Positions 1 to 11,512 of a stretch of 32,350 nt of DNA are shown piece after piece (positions within the stretch are counted from its first letter, which is position 1; every line of letters begins with the position of its first letter). The notes below the pieces were generated by a model that saw only the letters and a program-made list of their open reading frames with translations, ran no database searches and had not been told where the DNA came from. This stretch comes from Schoenoplectus triqueter. Lineage: Eukaryota > Streptophyta > Magnoliopsida > Poales > Cyperaceae. Made by a program: the position numbers and the translations under genes. The stretch is from positions 1 through 32,350 of the forward strand of contig CAXKVV010000020.1 in NCBI GenBank assembly GCA_964058805.1, written 5' to 3'.

Positions 1-31
1 TAATTGGACAACTTTATAATAGGCATAATTA

Positions 32-394
32 GGAGTTGTCGTATTAATTTTTATGAAATTATGAGTAGTTATGAGGGCAAAAATGTTAAAAACTCAAATA
101 ACTTTTTTAAATAGTAGTTTTTGATGCATTTAATTATATTTTATAAGAAATTAGTATCATAGAATATTCATATCGAAGTGTTACTTCAAAAATATTTAAA
201 AAATGTAATTAGAAGTAATTATATTAATTTATACGAAATTATTTGCAGTTATGCAGTCAACAAATTTGGAAATATCAAATAACTTCTTTAAACAATAGTT
301 TTGAATGCATCTTACTTATGTTTTGTGCAAAATTAGTATTATAGAATATCCACGTCGAATTTTTAATTCAAAAATCTTATAATAAGCATATTTA
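32..394. repeat. Two diverged monomers, u11-like then u12-like
   Basis: The first (32-211) matches u11 through its gagttgt variant after the conserved GGAG and its ttctgatgcat block. The second (212-394) matches u12 through the aattatttgc and ggaaatatcaaa segments and ctttaaacaa in the centre. Both carry scattered substitutions relative to the same monomers at 3926-4290, many more than separate later HOR copies from each other. Confidence 0.85.
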
Positions 395-646
395 GGAATA
401 ATTATATTAATTTATAAGAAATTATATGTAGTTATGCAGCCAAAATTTTGAAAAACTCAAATAACTTGTTCAAACAGAGTTGATCCGATCTTGTTGTTTG
501 TTAATTGGATTTCAAAACATCTCGGACCCCAACAAATAAGAATTTGTGGTTTTTAATGCATTTTACTTATGTTTTGTACAAAATTAGTGTCGTAGAATAT
601 TCATATCAATATTTTTAATTAGAAGATCTTATAATAGGCATGCGTA
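395..646. repeat. Extra u13-like monomer interrupted by a foreign insertion
   Basis: The first half (aatttataagaaatt, then actcaaataacttg) resembles u13. The second half ends like a general B-type monomer rather than with the aagcctcc signature of u13. It spans 252 bp instead of about 182 because a non-satellite stretch sits between cag at 475-477 and gtttttaatgc at 549. No other HOR copy in the window has a monomer at this position, so it is one of the surplus units of the left flank. Confidence 0.75.
478..548. other. ~71-bp non-satellite insertion inside a monomer
   Basis: The flanking satellite reads continuously if this piece is removed. The left side ends in caaacag and the right side resumes with gtttttaatgc. 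The insert is visibly less AT-rich (for example ctcggaccccaac) and has no match elsewhere in the window. It has no coding potential worth noting, and I see no clear target-site duplication or terminal inverted repeat. It could be a fragment of a retrotransposon LTR, a small transposon remnant, or filler DNA from break repair. The exact ends are uncertain by a few bases. Confidence 0.8.
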
Positions 647-1191
647 GGAGTAATGATATTGATTTATAAGAAATTATGCGTAATTATGCGACCAAATATT
701 TTTTTAAAAAACTCAAATAACTTGTTTAAACAACTGTTTTTTAAGCCTCCTACTTATGTTTAGGGCAGAATTAGTATTGTAGAATGTTTATATTGAATTG
801 TTAATTAGATAATCTTTTAATAGGCATAATTAAGAGTAATTATATTATTTTTTTACTAAATTATGTGTAGTTATGGGGCCAAAAATGTAATAATAATCAA
901 ATAACTTTTTTAAATAGTTATTTCTAGTGCATCTTACTTATGTTTTGAGAGAAATAGTTAGAATATTAATATCGAAGTGTTAATTGAGCAATCTTATAAT
1001 AAGCATAATTAAGAGTAATTATAATTGTACGATATTATGCAAATTTATGGGACCAATTTTTTTTAAAAAAAGTCAAACGACTTGTTTAAACAGTAGTTTT
1101 TAATGCATCTTACTTATATTTATGCAAAATTAGTGTCGTAGAATATCCACATTGAAGTTTTAATTGAAAAATCATACGATAGGCGTATTTA
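647..1191. repeat. First copy of an internal three-monomer duplication (u13-u14-u15/u12)
   Basis: Monomers at 647, 833 and 1012 match u13, u14 and the front of u15. The next three, at 1192, 1375 and 1558, again match u13, u14 and u15. The offsets between corresponding monomers are 545, 542 and 546 bp. The order u13-u14-u15-u13-u14-u15 does not occur in any other HOR copy here. The simplest reading is a three-monomer duplication by out-of-register crossover. The two copies have since diverged noticeably, so the event is older than the amplification at the right end of the window. Confidence 0.82.
1012..1191. repeat. Chimeric monomer: u15 front, u12 back
   Basis: The front matches u15, including the A/T-rich block followed by gtcaaacgacttgtttaaac. 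The back, from about 1139 (aatatccacattgaag, then aatcatacgataggcg), matches the end of u12 and not u15. The switch lies roughly between 1100 and 1145. A u12 ending followed by a u13 monomer restores the normal order, as expected at the junction of an unequal crossover or gene conversion between u15 and u12. Confidence 0.8.
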
Positions 1192-1742
1192 GAAGTAATT
1201 ATATTAATTTATAAGAAATTATGTGTAATTAAGCGGCCAAAAATTTTAAAAAAATCAAATAACTTATTTAGACAACTGTTTTTAAAGCCTCCTACTTATG
1301 TTTAATGCAGAATTAGTATTGTAGAATGTTCATATTGAAGTGTTAACTAGATAATCTTTTAATAGGCATAATTAAGAGTGGTAATATTAAATTTCACTAA
1401 ATTATGTGTAGTTATGGGGCCAAAAATGTTATAAAAATCAAATAACTATTTTAAATAGCTGTTTCTAATGCATCTTACTTATGTTTCGGGAGAAAATAGT
1501 GTCGTAGAATTTTTATATCGAAGTGTTAATTCAGCAATCTTATAATACGCATAATTAGGAGTAATTATATTAATTTGTACGAAATTATATATATTTATGG
1601 GGCCAAAAAATTAAAAAAAAAGTCAAACGACTTGTTTAAACAGCAGTTTTTAATGCATCTTACTTATATTTTGTGCTAAATTAGCATCATAAAATATTCA
1701 TATCGAAATTTTAGTTAGATAATCCTATAATAGGCATGATTA
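1192..1742. repeat. Second copy of the three-monomer block (u13-u14-u15)
   Basis: Monomers start at 1192, 1375 and 1558. The u13 unit carries its aagcctcc signature, u14 carries ttaaatttcactaaatt, and u15 has the run of A before gtcaaacgacttg. These are closer to the later HOR copies than the first block is, so divergence declines along the flank. Confidence 0.82.
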
Positions 1743-2108
1743 GGAGTAATTCTATTAATTTGTATGAAATTGTACGTTGTTATGCGGCAAAATTTTTGAA
1801 AAACTCAATCAACTAGTTTAAACTGCTGTTTTTAATGCATCTTAATAATATTTTGTGCAATCTTATTATCGTAGAATATTCATATCGAAGTATCAATTGG
1901 AAAATCCTCTAATAGGCAGAATTAGGGGTAATTATGTTAATTTTCATGAAATTATATGTAGTTATGAGACAATAAATTTTGAAAATCATAAACAACTTGT
2001 TTAAACAGCAGTTTCAAATGTATCTTATTTATATTTTATAAAAAAAATACTGTTATAGGATATTCCTATTGGAGCATTAATTGGACAATCATATAATAGA
2101 TATAATTA
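1743..2108. repeat. u16-like and u17-like monomers joining the flank to HOR copy 1
   Basis: The monomer at 1743 has the u16 features (ttgtacgttgttatgcggca, then ctagtttaaactgctg). The one at 1925 has the u17 features (gttatgagacaataaattt, caaatgtatcttattt). Both differ only lightly from the matching monomers at 4954 and 5136, so the homogenised array effectively begins here. Confidence 0.85.
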
Positions 2109-5100
2109 GGAGTAATCATATTAATTTATATGAATAGTTATGCAGCCCAAAATTTTAAAAAACTCAAACTTGTTTAAACGGCTCTTTTGAATGCATCTTA
2201 CTATTCTTTTATGACAAATTTGTGTTCTAGAATGTTCATATCGAAGTGTTCATTGGATAATCTTCTAATAGACATAAGTAAGAGTAATTATATTAATTTT
2301 TATGAAATTATGCGTCGTTATGAGCCAATGAATGTTAAAAATCTTAAAAAACTTATTTAAACAGCAATTTCTAATGTATCTTACTTATGTCTTACGAAAA
2401 ATTAGTGTCCTATGATATTCATATCGAAGTGTTAATTTGACAATCTTATAATAGACATAGTTTGGAGTAATTATATTAATTCGCTCGAAATTATATGTAG
2501 TTTTGATGCAAAAAATGTTGAAAACCATAAACAACTTGTTTCAACAATAGTTTCCAATGCATCTTACTTATATTTTTTTTGAAAAATTAGTGTCGTAGAA
2601 TATTCATAGCTAAGTTTTAATTGGACAATCATATAATAGGCATAATGAGTAGTTATTATGTTAATTTGTATGATATTATATGTAGTTATGCGGCCAACAA
2701 TTTTCAAAAACTCGTACAACTTGTTTAAACAACTGTTTTTTAATACATCTTATTGATTTTTTATGCAAAATTTGTGTCGTACAATGTTCATATCGAAGTG
2801 CTAATTGGATAATCTTCTAACAGGTATAATTAGGAGTAATTATATTAATTCTCTAGAAATAATGTGTAGTTATGAGTAAAAAAATATTAAAAATCTTAAA
2901 TGACTTGTTTAAACGGCAGTTTCTAATATATCTTACATGTTTTATGAAAAATTAGTGCCGTAGGATATTCATATCCAAGTGCTAATCGGACAATCTTATA
3001 ATAGGCATAATTAGGAGTAATTATATTAATTTGCATGAAATTATGTGTACCTATGCGGCCAAAATTTTTGAAAAACACAAACAACACGTTTAAACAGCTG
3101 TTTTTAATACATCCTACTTATGTCTTGCGCAAAATTAGTGTCGTAGAATGTTCATATCAAAATAGGAATTGGCTAATATAACAATAGGCATAATTAGGAG
3201 TAATTATATTAATTTTTATGAAATTATATATAGTTATGAGGCCAAAAATGTAGAAAAACTAAACTTTTTAAAATAGCAGTTTCTAATGCATCTTACTTAT
3301 GTTTTGAGGAAAAATAGAGCCATAAAATATTCATTTTGAAGTGTTAATTGAACAATCTTATAATAGACGTAATTAGGAGTAATTATATTAATTTGCACCA
3401 AATTATGTGTAGTTATGCGGCCAAAAAATTTCATAAAGCCAAACAACTCGTTTAAACAGCAGTTTTTTTACGCATCTTACTTATGTTTTCTGCAATATTT
3501 GCATTAGAGAATATTCATATCGAAGTTTTTATTGGGCAATTTTATAATAGGCGTAATTAGAAGTAATTGTATTAATTTGCACGAAATTATATGCAGTTAC
3601 GCGGCCAAAATTTTTGAAAAACTCAAACAACTTGTTTAAACAGCAGTTTTTAATGCATCTTACTTATGTTTTGCGCAAAATTAACGCCATGGAATATTCA
3701 TATCGAAGTTTTATTCGAACAATCTTATAATATGCGTAATCAGGAGTAATTATTTTAATTTGCACGAAATTATGTGTAGTTGTGCGGCCGAAATTTTTCA
3801 TAAAGCCAAACAACTTGTTTAAACAGCAGTTTTAACGCATCTTACTTATATTTTGTGCAAAATTAGCATTATAGAATTATTCACATAGATGTTTTAATTG
3901 GACAACTTTATAATAGGCGTAATTAGGAGTTGTTATATTAATTTTCGCGAAATTATGTGCAATTATGAGGGAAAAAATGTTGAAAACTCAAACAACTTGT
4001 TTAAATAGCAGTTTCTGATGCATCTTACTTATGTTTTGTGAAGAATTAGTATCGTAGAATATTCATATCGAAGTGTTAGTTGTAAGATCTTATAAAAGAC
4101 GTAATTAGGAGTAATTATATTAATTTATACGAAATTATTTGCTGTTATGCAACCAGAAATTTTGGAAATATCAAACAACTTCTTTAAACAATTCTTTTGA
4201 ATGCATCTTACTTATGTTTTGTGTAAAATTAGTGTTGTAGAATATCCACATCGAAGTTCTAATTGGAAAATCTTACGATAGGCGTTATTAGGAGTAATTA
4301 TATTAATTTATAAGAAATTATGTGTAATTAAGCTGCCAAAAATTTAAAAAAACCCAAATAACTTGTTTGAACAACTGTTTTTAAAGCCTCCTTCTTATGT
4401 TTAGGAGTAATTATATTAATTTATAAGAAATTATGTGTAATTAAGCTGCCAAAAATTTAAAAAAACCCAAATAACTTGTTTGAACAACTGTTTTTAAAGC
4501 CTCCTTCTTATGTTTAGTGCAGAATTAGTATTGTAGAATGTTCATTGAAGTGTTAATTAGATAATCTTTTAATAGGCATAATTAAGAGTGATTATATTAA
4601 ATTTCACTAAATTACGTGTAGTTATGGGGCCAAAAATGTTATAATAATCAAATAACTATTTTAAATAGCTGTTTCTAATGCATCTTGCTTATGTTTTGGG
4701 AGAAAATAGTGTCGTAGAATTTTTATATCGAAGTGTTAATTCAGCAATCTTATAATACGCATAATTAGGAGTAATTATATTAATTTGCACAAAATTCTAT
4801 ATATTTATGGGGCCAAAAAATTAAAAAAAAGAGTCAAACGACTTGTTTAAACAACAGTTTTTAATGCATCTTACTTATGTTTTGTGCTAAATTAGCGTCA
4901 TAAAATATTCATATCGAAATTTTAGTTAGATAATCCTATAATAGGCATGATTAGGAGTAATTATATTAATTTGTATGAAATTGTACGTTGTTATGCGGCA
5001 ATATTTTTGAAAACCTCAATCAACTAGTTTAAACTGCTGTTTTTAATGCATCTTAATAATTTTTTGTGCAATCTTATTATCGTAGAATATTCATATCGAA

Positions 5101-5319
5101 GTATCAATTTGAAAATCCTCTAATAGGCAGAATTAGCGGTAATTATGTTAATTTTCACGAAATTATATGTAGTTATGAGACAATAAATTTTGAAAATCAT
5201 AAACAACTTGTTTAAACAGCAGTTTCAAATGTATCTTATTTATATTTTATAAAAAAAATACTGTTATAGGATATTCCTATTGGAGCATTAATTGGACAAT
5301 CATATAATAGACATAATTA
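2109..5319. repeat. HOR copy 1 (3,211 bp, carries a 113-bp duplication)
   Basis: Seventeen monomers have starts at 2109, 2281, 2464, 2649, 2833, 3014, 3197, 3376, 3560, 3743, 3926, 4108, 4291, 4585, 4768, 4954 and 5136. Length is 3,098 bp plus the duplication within u13. This copy has more private variants than copies 5-10. Examples are gtttcaac instead of the gtttaaac palindrome in u3 and cataatgag in place of cataattag at the u4 start. Confidence 0.93.
4288..4513. repeat. 113-bp tandem duplication inside monomer u13
   Basis: Positions 4288-4400 are repeated at 4401-4513. The four bases ttag occur at 4288, 4401 and 4514, so the breakpoints share 4-bp microhomology. The duplicated piece runs from just before GGAG to the cttcttatgt block and is shorter than a monomer. 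It creates a truncated u13 joined directly to a full u13. No other HOR copy has it. The two halves appear identical, which suggests a recent event, by slippage or microhomology-mediated repair. Confidence 0.95.
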
Positions 5320-8300
5320 GGAGTAATTATATTAATTTATACGAATAGTTATGCAGCCCAAAATTTTAAAAAACTCAAACTTGTTTAAACGGCTCTTTTG
5401 AATGCATCTTACTATTCTTTTATGCCAAATTTGTGGTCTAGAATGTTCATATCGAAGTGTTAATTGGATAATCTTCTAATAGACTTAAGTAAGAGTAATT
5501 ATATTAATTTTCATGAAATTATGCGTCGTTATGAGCCAATGAATGTTAAAAATCTTAAACAACTTATTTAAACAGAAATTTCTAATGTATCTTACTTATG
5601 TCTTATGAAAAATTAGTGTCCTATGATATTCATATCGAAGTGTTAATTTGACAATCTTATAATAGACATAGTTTGGAGTAATTATATTACTTCGCTCGAA
5701 ATTATGTGTAGTTTTGATGCAAAAAATGTTGAAAACCATAAACAACTTGTTTAAACAACAGTTTCCAATGCATCTTACTTATATTTTTTTGAAAAATTAG
5801 TGTCGTAGAATATTCATAGCTAAGTTTTAATTGGACAATCATATAATAGGCATAATTAGTAGTTATTATGTTAATTTGTATGAAATTATATGTAGTTATG
5901 CGGCCAACAATTTTCAAATACTCATACAACTTGTTTAAACAACTGTTTTTAATACATTTTATTGATGTTTTATGCAAAATTTGTGTCGTACAATGTTCAT
6001 ATCGAAGTGCTAATTGGATAATCTTCTAACAGGTATAATTAGGAGTAATTATATTAATTCTCTAGAAATAATGTGTAGTTATGAGTACAAAAATATTAAA
6101 AATCTTAAATGACTTGTTTAAACGGCAGTTTCTAATATATCTTACATGTTTTATGAAAAATTAGTGCCGTAGGATATTCATATCCAAGTGCTAATCGGAC
6201 AATCTTATAATAGGCATAATTAGGAGTAATTATATTAATTTGCATGAAATTATGTGTACCTATGCGGCCAAAATTTTTGAAAAACACAAACAACACGTTT
6301 AAACAGCTGTTTTTAATGCATCCTACTTATGCCTTGCGCAAAATTTGTGTCGTAGAATGTTCATATCAAAATGGGAATTGGCTAATATAACAATAGGCAT
6401 AATTAGGAGTAATTATATTAATTTTTATGAAATTATATATAGTTATGAGGCCAAAAATGTAGAAAAACTAAACTTTTTAAAATAGCAGTTTCTAATGCAT
6501 CTTACTTATGTTTTGAGGAAAAATAGAGCCATAAAATATTCATTTTGAAGTGTTAATTGAACAATCTTATAATAGACGTAATTAGGAGTAATTATATTAA
6601 TTTGCACCAAATTATGTGTAGTTATGCGGCCAAAAAATTTCATAAAGCCAAACAACTCGTTTAAACAGCAGTTTTTTTACGCATCTTACTTATGTTTTCT
6701 GCAATATTTGCATTAGAGAATATTCATATCGAAGTTTTTATTGGGCAATTTTATAATAAGCGTAATTAGAAGTAATTGTATTAATTTGCACGAAATTATA
6801 TGCAGTTACGCGGCCAAAATTTTTGAAAAACTCAAACAACTTGTTTAAACAGCAGTTTTTTAATGCATCTTACTTATGTTTTGTGCAAAATTAACGCCAT
6901 GGAATATTCATATCAAAGTTTTAATCGAACAATCTTATAATATGCGTAATCAGGAGTATTTTTTTTAATTTGCACGAAATTATGTGTAGTTGTGCGGCCG
7001 AAATTTTTCATAAAGCCAAACAACTTGTTTAAACAGCAGTTTTAACGCATCTTACTTATATTTTGTGCAAAATTAGCATTATAGAATTATTCACATAGAT
7101 GTTTTAATTGGACAACTTTATAATAGGCGTAATTAGGAGTTGTTATATTAATTTTCACGAAATTATGTGCAATTATGAGGGAAAAAATGTTGAAAACTCA
7201 AACAACTTGTTTAAATAGCAGTTTCTGATGCATCTTACTTATGTTTTGTGAAGAATTAGTATCGTAGAATATTCATATCGAAGTGTTAGTTGTAAGATCT
7301 TATAAAAGACGTAATTAGGAGTAATTATATTAATTTATACGAAATTATTTGCTGTTATGCAACCAGAAATTTTGGAAATATCAAAAAACTTCTTTAAACA
7401 ATTCTTTTGAATGCATCTTACTTATGTTTTGTGTAAAATTAGTGTTGTAGAATATCCACATCGAAGTTCTAATTGGAAAATCTTACGATAGGCGTTATTA
7501 GGAGTAATTATATTAATTTATAAGAAATTATGTGTAATTAAGCTGCCAAAAATTTTAAAAAACCCAAATAACTTGTTTGAACAACTGTTTTTAAAGCCTC
7601 CTTCTTATGTTTAGTGCAGAATTAGTATTGTAGAATGTTCATTGAAGTGTTAATTAGATAATCTTTTAATAGGCATAATTAAGAGTGATTATATTAAATT
7701 TCACTAAATTACGTGTAGTTATGGGGCCAAAAATGTTATAATAATCAAATAACTATTTTAAATAGCTGTTTCTAATGCATCTTGCTTATGTTTTGGGAGA
7801 AAATAGTGTCGTAGAATTTTTATATCGAAGTGTTAATTCAGCAATCTTATAATACGCATAATTAGGAGTAATTATATTAATTTGCACGAAATTCTATATA
7901 TTTATGGGGCCAAAAAATTAAAAAAAAGAGTCAAACGACTTGTTTAAACAACAGTTTTTAATGCATCTTACTTATGTTTTGTGCTAAATTAGCGTCATAA
8001 AATATTCATATCAAAATTTTAGTTAGATAATCCTATAATAGGCATGATTAGGAGTAATTATATTAATTTGTATGAAATTGTACGTTGTTATGCGGCAATA
8101 TTTTTGAAAACCTCAATCAACTAGTTTAAACTGCTGTTTTTAATGCATCTTAATAATATTTTGTGCAATCTTATTATCGTAGAATATTCATATCGAAGTA
8201 TCAATTGGAAAATCCTCTAATAGGCAGAATTAGCGGTAATTATGTTAATTTTCACGAAATTATATGTAGTTATGAGACAATAAATTTTGAAAATCATAAA

Positions 8301-8416
8301 CAACTTGTTTAAACAGCAGTTTCAAATGTATCTTATTTATATTTTATAAAAAAAATACTGTTATAGGATATTCCTATTGGAGCATTAATTGGACAATCAT
8401 ATAATAGACATAATTA
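5320..8416. repeat. HOR copy 2 (3,097 bp), sister of copy 3
   Basis: This is a complete 17-monomer unit. It shares with copy 3, and with no other copy, a series of variants. These include ggtctag at 5436, gccttg at 6332, aaatttgtg at 6346, tataataagcg near 6756, caaagttttaatcg near 6915, a gtatttttttt tract near 6957, and tatcaaaat at 8013. One extra T in a T-run near 6857 makes it 3,097 bp. Confidence 0.93.
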
Positions 8417-11400
8417 GGAGTAATTATATTAATTTATACGAATAGTTATGCAGCCCAAAATTTTAAAAAACTCAAACTTGTTTAAACGGCTCTTTTGAAT
8501 GCATCTTACTATTCTTTTATGCCAAATTTGTGGTCTAGAATGTTCATATCGAAGTGTTAATTGGATAATCTTCTAATAGACTTAAGTAAGAGTAATTATA
8601 TTAATTTTCATGAAATTATGCGTCGTTATGAGCCAATGAATGTTAAAAATCTTAAACAACTTATTTAAACAGAAATTTCTAATGTATCTTACTTATGTCT
8701 TATGAAAAATTAGTGTCCTATGATATTCATATCGAAGTGTTAATTTGACAATCTTATAATAGACATAGTTTGGAGTAATTATATTACTTCGCTCGAAATT
8801 ATGTGTAGTTTTGATGCAAAAAATGTTGAAAACCATAAACAACTTGTTTAAACAACAGTTTCCAATGCATCTTACTTATATTTTTTTGAAAAATTAGTGT
8901 CGTAGAATATTCATAGCTAAGTTTTAATTGGACAATCATATAATAGGCATAATTAGTAGTTATTATGTTAATTTGTATGAAATTATATGTAGTTATGCGG
9001 CCAACAATTTTCAAATACTCATACAACTTGTTTAAACAACTGTTTTTAATACATTTTATTGATGTTTTATGCAAAATTTGTGTCGTACAATGTTCATATC
9101 GAAGTGCTAATTGGATAATCTTCTAACAGGTATAATTAGGAGTAATTATATTAATTCTCTAGAAATAATGTGTAGTTATGAGTACAAAAATATTAAAAAT
9201 CTTAAATGACTTGTTTAAACGGCAGTTTCTAATATATCTTACATGTTTTATGAAAAATTAGTGCCGTAGGATATTCATATCCAAGTGCTAATCGGACAAT
9301 CTTATAATAGGCATAATTAGGAGTAATTATATTAATTTGCATGAAATTATGTGTACCTATGCGGCCAAAATTTTTGAAAAACACAAACAACACGTTTAAA
9401 CAGCTGTTTTTAATGCATCCTACTTATGCCTTGCGCAAAATTTGTGTCGTAGAATGTTCATATCAAAATGGGAATTGGCTAATATAACAATAGGCATAAT
9501 TAGGAGTAATTATATTAATTTTTATGAAATTATATATAGTTATGAGGCCAAAAATGTAGAAAAACTAAACTTTTTAAAATAGCAGTTTCTAATGCATCTT
9601 ACTTATGTTTTGAGGAAAAATAGAGCCATAAAATATTCATTTTGAAGTGTTAATTGAACAATCTTATAATAGACGTAATTAGGAGTAATTATATTAATTT
9701 GCACCAAATTATGTGTAGTTATGCGGCCAAAAAATTTCATAAAGCCAAACAACTCGTTTAAACAGCAGTTTTTTTACGCATCTTACTTATGTTTTCTGCA
9801 ATATTTGCATTAGAGAATATTCATATCGAAGTTTTTATTGGGCAATTTTATAATAAGCGTAATTAGAAGTAATTGTATTAATTTGCACGAAATTATATGC
9901 AGTTACGCGGCCAAAATTTTTGAAAAACTCAAACAACTTGTTTAAACAGCAGTTTTTTAATGCATCTTACTTATGTTTTGTGCAAAATTAACGCCATGGA
10001 ATATTCATATCAAAGTTTTAATCGAACAATCTTATAATATGCGTAATCAGGAGTATTTTTTTTAATTTGCACGAAATTATGTGTAGTTGTGCGGCCGAAA
10101 TTTTTCATAAAGCCAAACAACTTGTTTAAACAGCAGTTTTAACGCATCTTACTTATATTTTGTGCAAAATTAGCATTATAGAATTATTCACATAGATGTT
10201 TTAATTGGACAACTTTATAATAGGCGTAATTAGGAGTTGTTATATTAATTTTCACGAAATTATGTGCAATTATGAGGGAAAAAATGTTGAAAACTCAAAC
10301 AACTTGTTTAAATAGCAGTTTCTGATGCATCTTACTTATGTTTTGTGAAGAATTAGTATCGTAGAATATTCATATCGAAGTGTTAGTTGTAAGATCTTAT
10401 AAAAGACGTAATTAGGAGTAATTATATTAATTTATACGAAATTATTTGCTGTTATGCAACCAGAAATTTTGGAAATATCAAAAAACTTCTTTAAACAATT
10501 CTTTTGAATGCATCTTACTTATGTTTTGTGTAAAATTAGTGTTGTAGAATATCCACATCGAAGTTCTAATTGGAAAATCTTACGATAGGCGTTATTAGGA
10601 GTAATTATATTAATTTATAAGAAATTATGTGTAATTAAGCTGCCAAAAATTTTAAAAAACCCAAATAACTTGTTTGAACAACTGTTTTTAAAGCCTCCTT
10701 CTTATGTTTAGTGCAGAATTAGTATTGTAGAATGTTCATTGAAGTGTTAATTAGATAATCTTTTAATAGGCATAATTAAGAGTGATTATATTAAATTTCA
10801 CTAAATTACGTGTAGTTATGGGGCCAAAAATGTTATAATAATCAAATAACTATTTTAAATAGCTGTTTCTAATGCATCTTGCTTATGTTTTGGGAGAAAA
10901 TAGTGTCGTAGAATTTTTATATCGAAGTGTTAATTCAGCAATCTTATAATACGCATAATTAGGAGTAATTATATTAATTTGCACGAAATTCTATATATTT
11001 ATGGGGCCAAAAAATTAAAAAAAAGAGTCAAACGACTTGTTTAAACAACAGTTTTTAATGCATCTTACTTATGTTTTGTGCTAAATTAGCGTCATAAAAT
11101 ATTCATATCAAAATTTTAGTTAGATAATCCTATAATAGGCATGATTAGGAGTAATTATATTAATTTGTATGAAATTGTACGTTGTTATGCGGCAATATTT
11201 TTGAAAACCTCAATCAACTAGTTTAAACTGCTGTTTTTAATGCATCTTAATAATATTTTGTGCAATCTTATTATCGTAGAATATTCATATCGAAGTATCA
11301 ATTGGAAAATCCTCTAATAGGCAGAATTAGCGGTAATTATGTTAATTTTCACGAAATTATATGTAGTTATGAGACAATAAATTTTGAAAATCATAAACAA

Positions 11401-11512
11401 CTTGTTTAAACAGCAGTTTCAAATGTATCTTATTTATATTTTATAAAAAAATACTGTTATAGGATATTCCTATTGGAGCATTAATTGGACAATCATATAA
11501 TAGACATAATTA
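8417..11512. repeat. HOR copy 3 (3,096 bp), sister of copy 2
   Basis: This is a complete 17-monomer unit that carries the copy 2 variants at a constant offset of 3,097 bp (8533, 9429, 11110 and those between). It differs from copy 2 mainly by one A fewer in the homopolymer near 11445. Copies 2 and 3 therefore look like the product of a single recent duplication of a whole HOR. Confidence 0.93.

Larger units (their letters stand above)
1..2108. repeat. Divergent, rearranged left flank of the HOR array
   Basis: This flank holds the tail of a u10-type monomer (1-31) and eleven monomers with GGAG-equivalent starts at 32, 212, 395, 647, 833, 1012, 1192, 1375, 1558, 1743 and 1925. By sequence they match u11, u12, an extra u13-like unit, u13, u14, a u15/u12 chimera, u13, u14, u15, u16 and u17. 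A standard HOR would need only seven monomers here, so about four are extra. Together with the ~71-bp insertion they account for about 796 bp of additional length. Monomers before about 1200 differ from their later counterparts at many positions. Those from 1743 on differ at few. It is either the array edge or a different HOR variant. Confidence 0.88.

Noticed and set aside
478..548. Complete transposable element
   Set aside because: The insert is only about 71 bp, with no clear terminal inverted repeats, target-site duplication or coding sequence visible, so it is reported only as an insertion of unknown origin.
2511..2585. tRNA or small structured RNA genes suggested by palindromes and T-runs
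   Set aside because: No cloverleaf, no A/B box spacing and no stable GC stem is visible. T-runs are homopolymers within monomers whose lengths vary between copies.
5651..5664. Bacterial-type promoter look-alike, ttgacaatcttataat
   Set aside because: The -35-like and -10-like hexamers are separated by only 4 bp instead of about 17. The match belongs to the repeated linker of a satellite with no gene downstream.
5702..5977. 91-codon open frame on the minus strand, repeated in every later HOR (8799-9074, 14979-15254, 18075-18350, 21171-21446, 24267-24542, 27363-27638, 30459-30734)
   Set aside because: It lies across monomers u3 and u4 of the satellite. Its copies recur only because the HOR recurs. 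It has low-complexity composition (rich in I, Y, K, N) with no recognisable domain. In HOR copy 4 (11972-12172) it is frame-shifted by a T-run length change, and other monomers lack it. It is treated as a chance frame in AT-rich repeat DNA.
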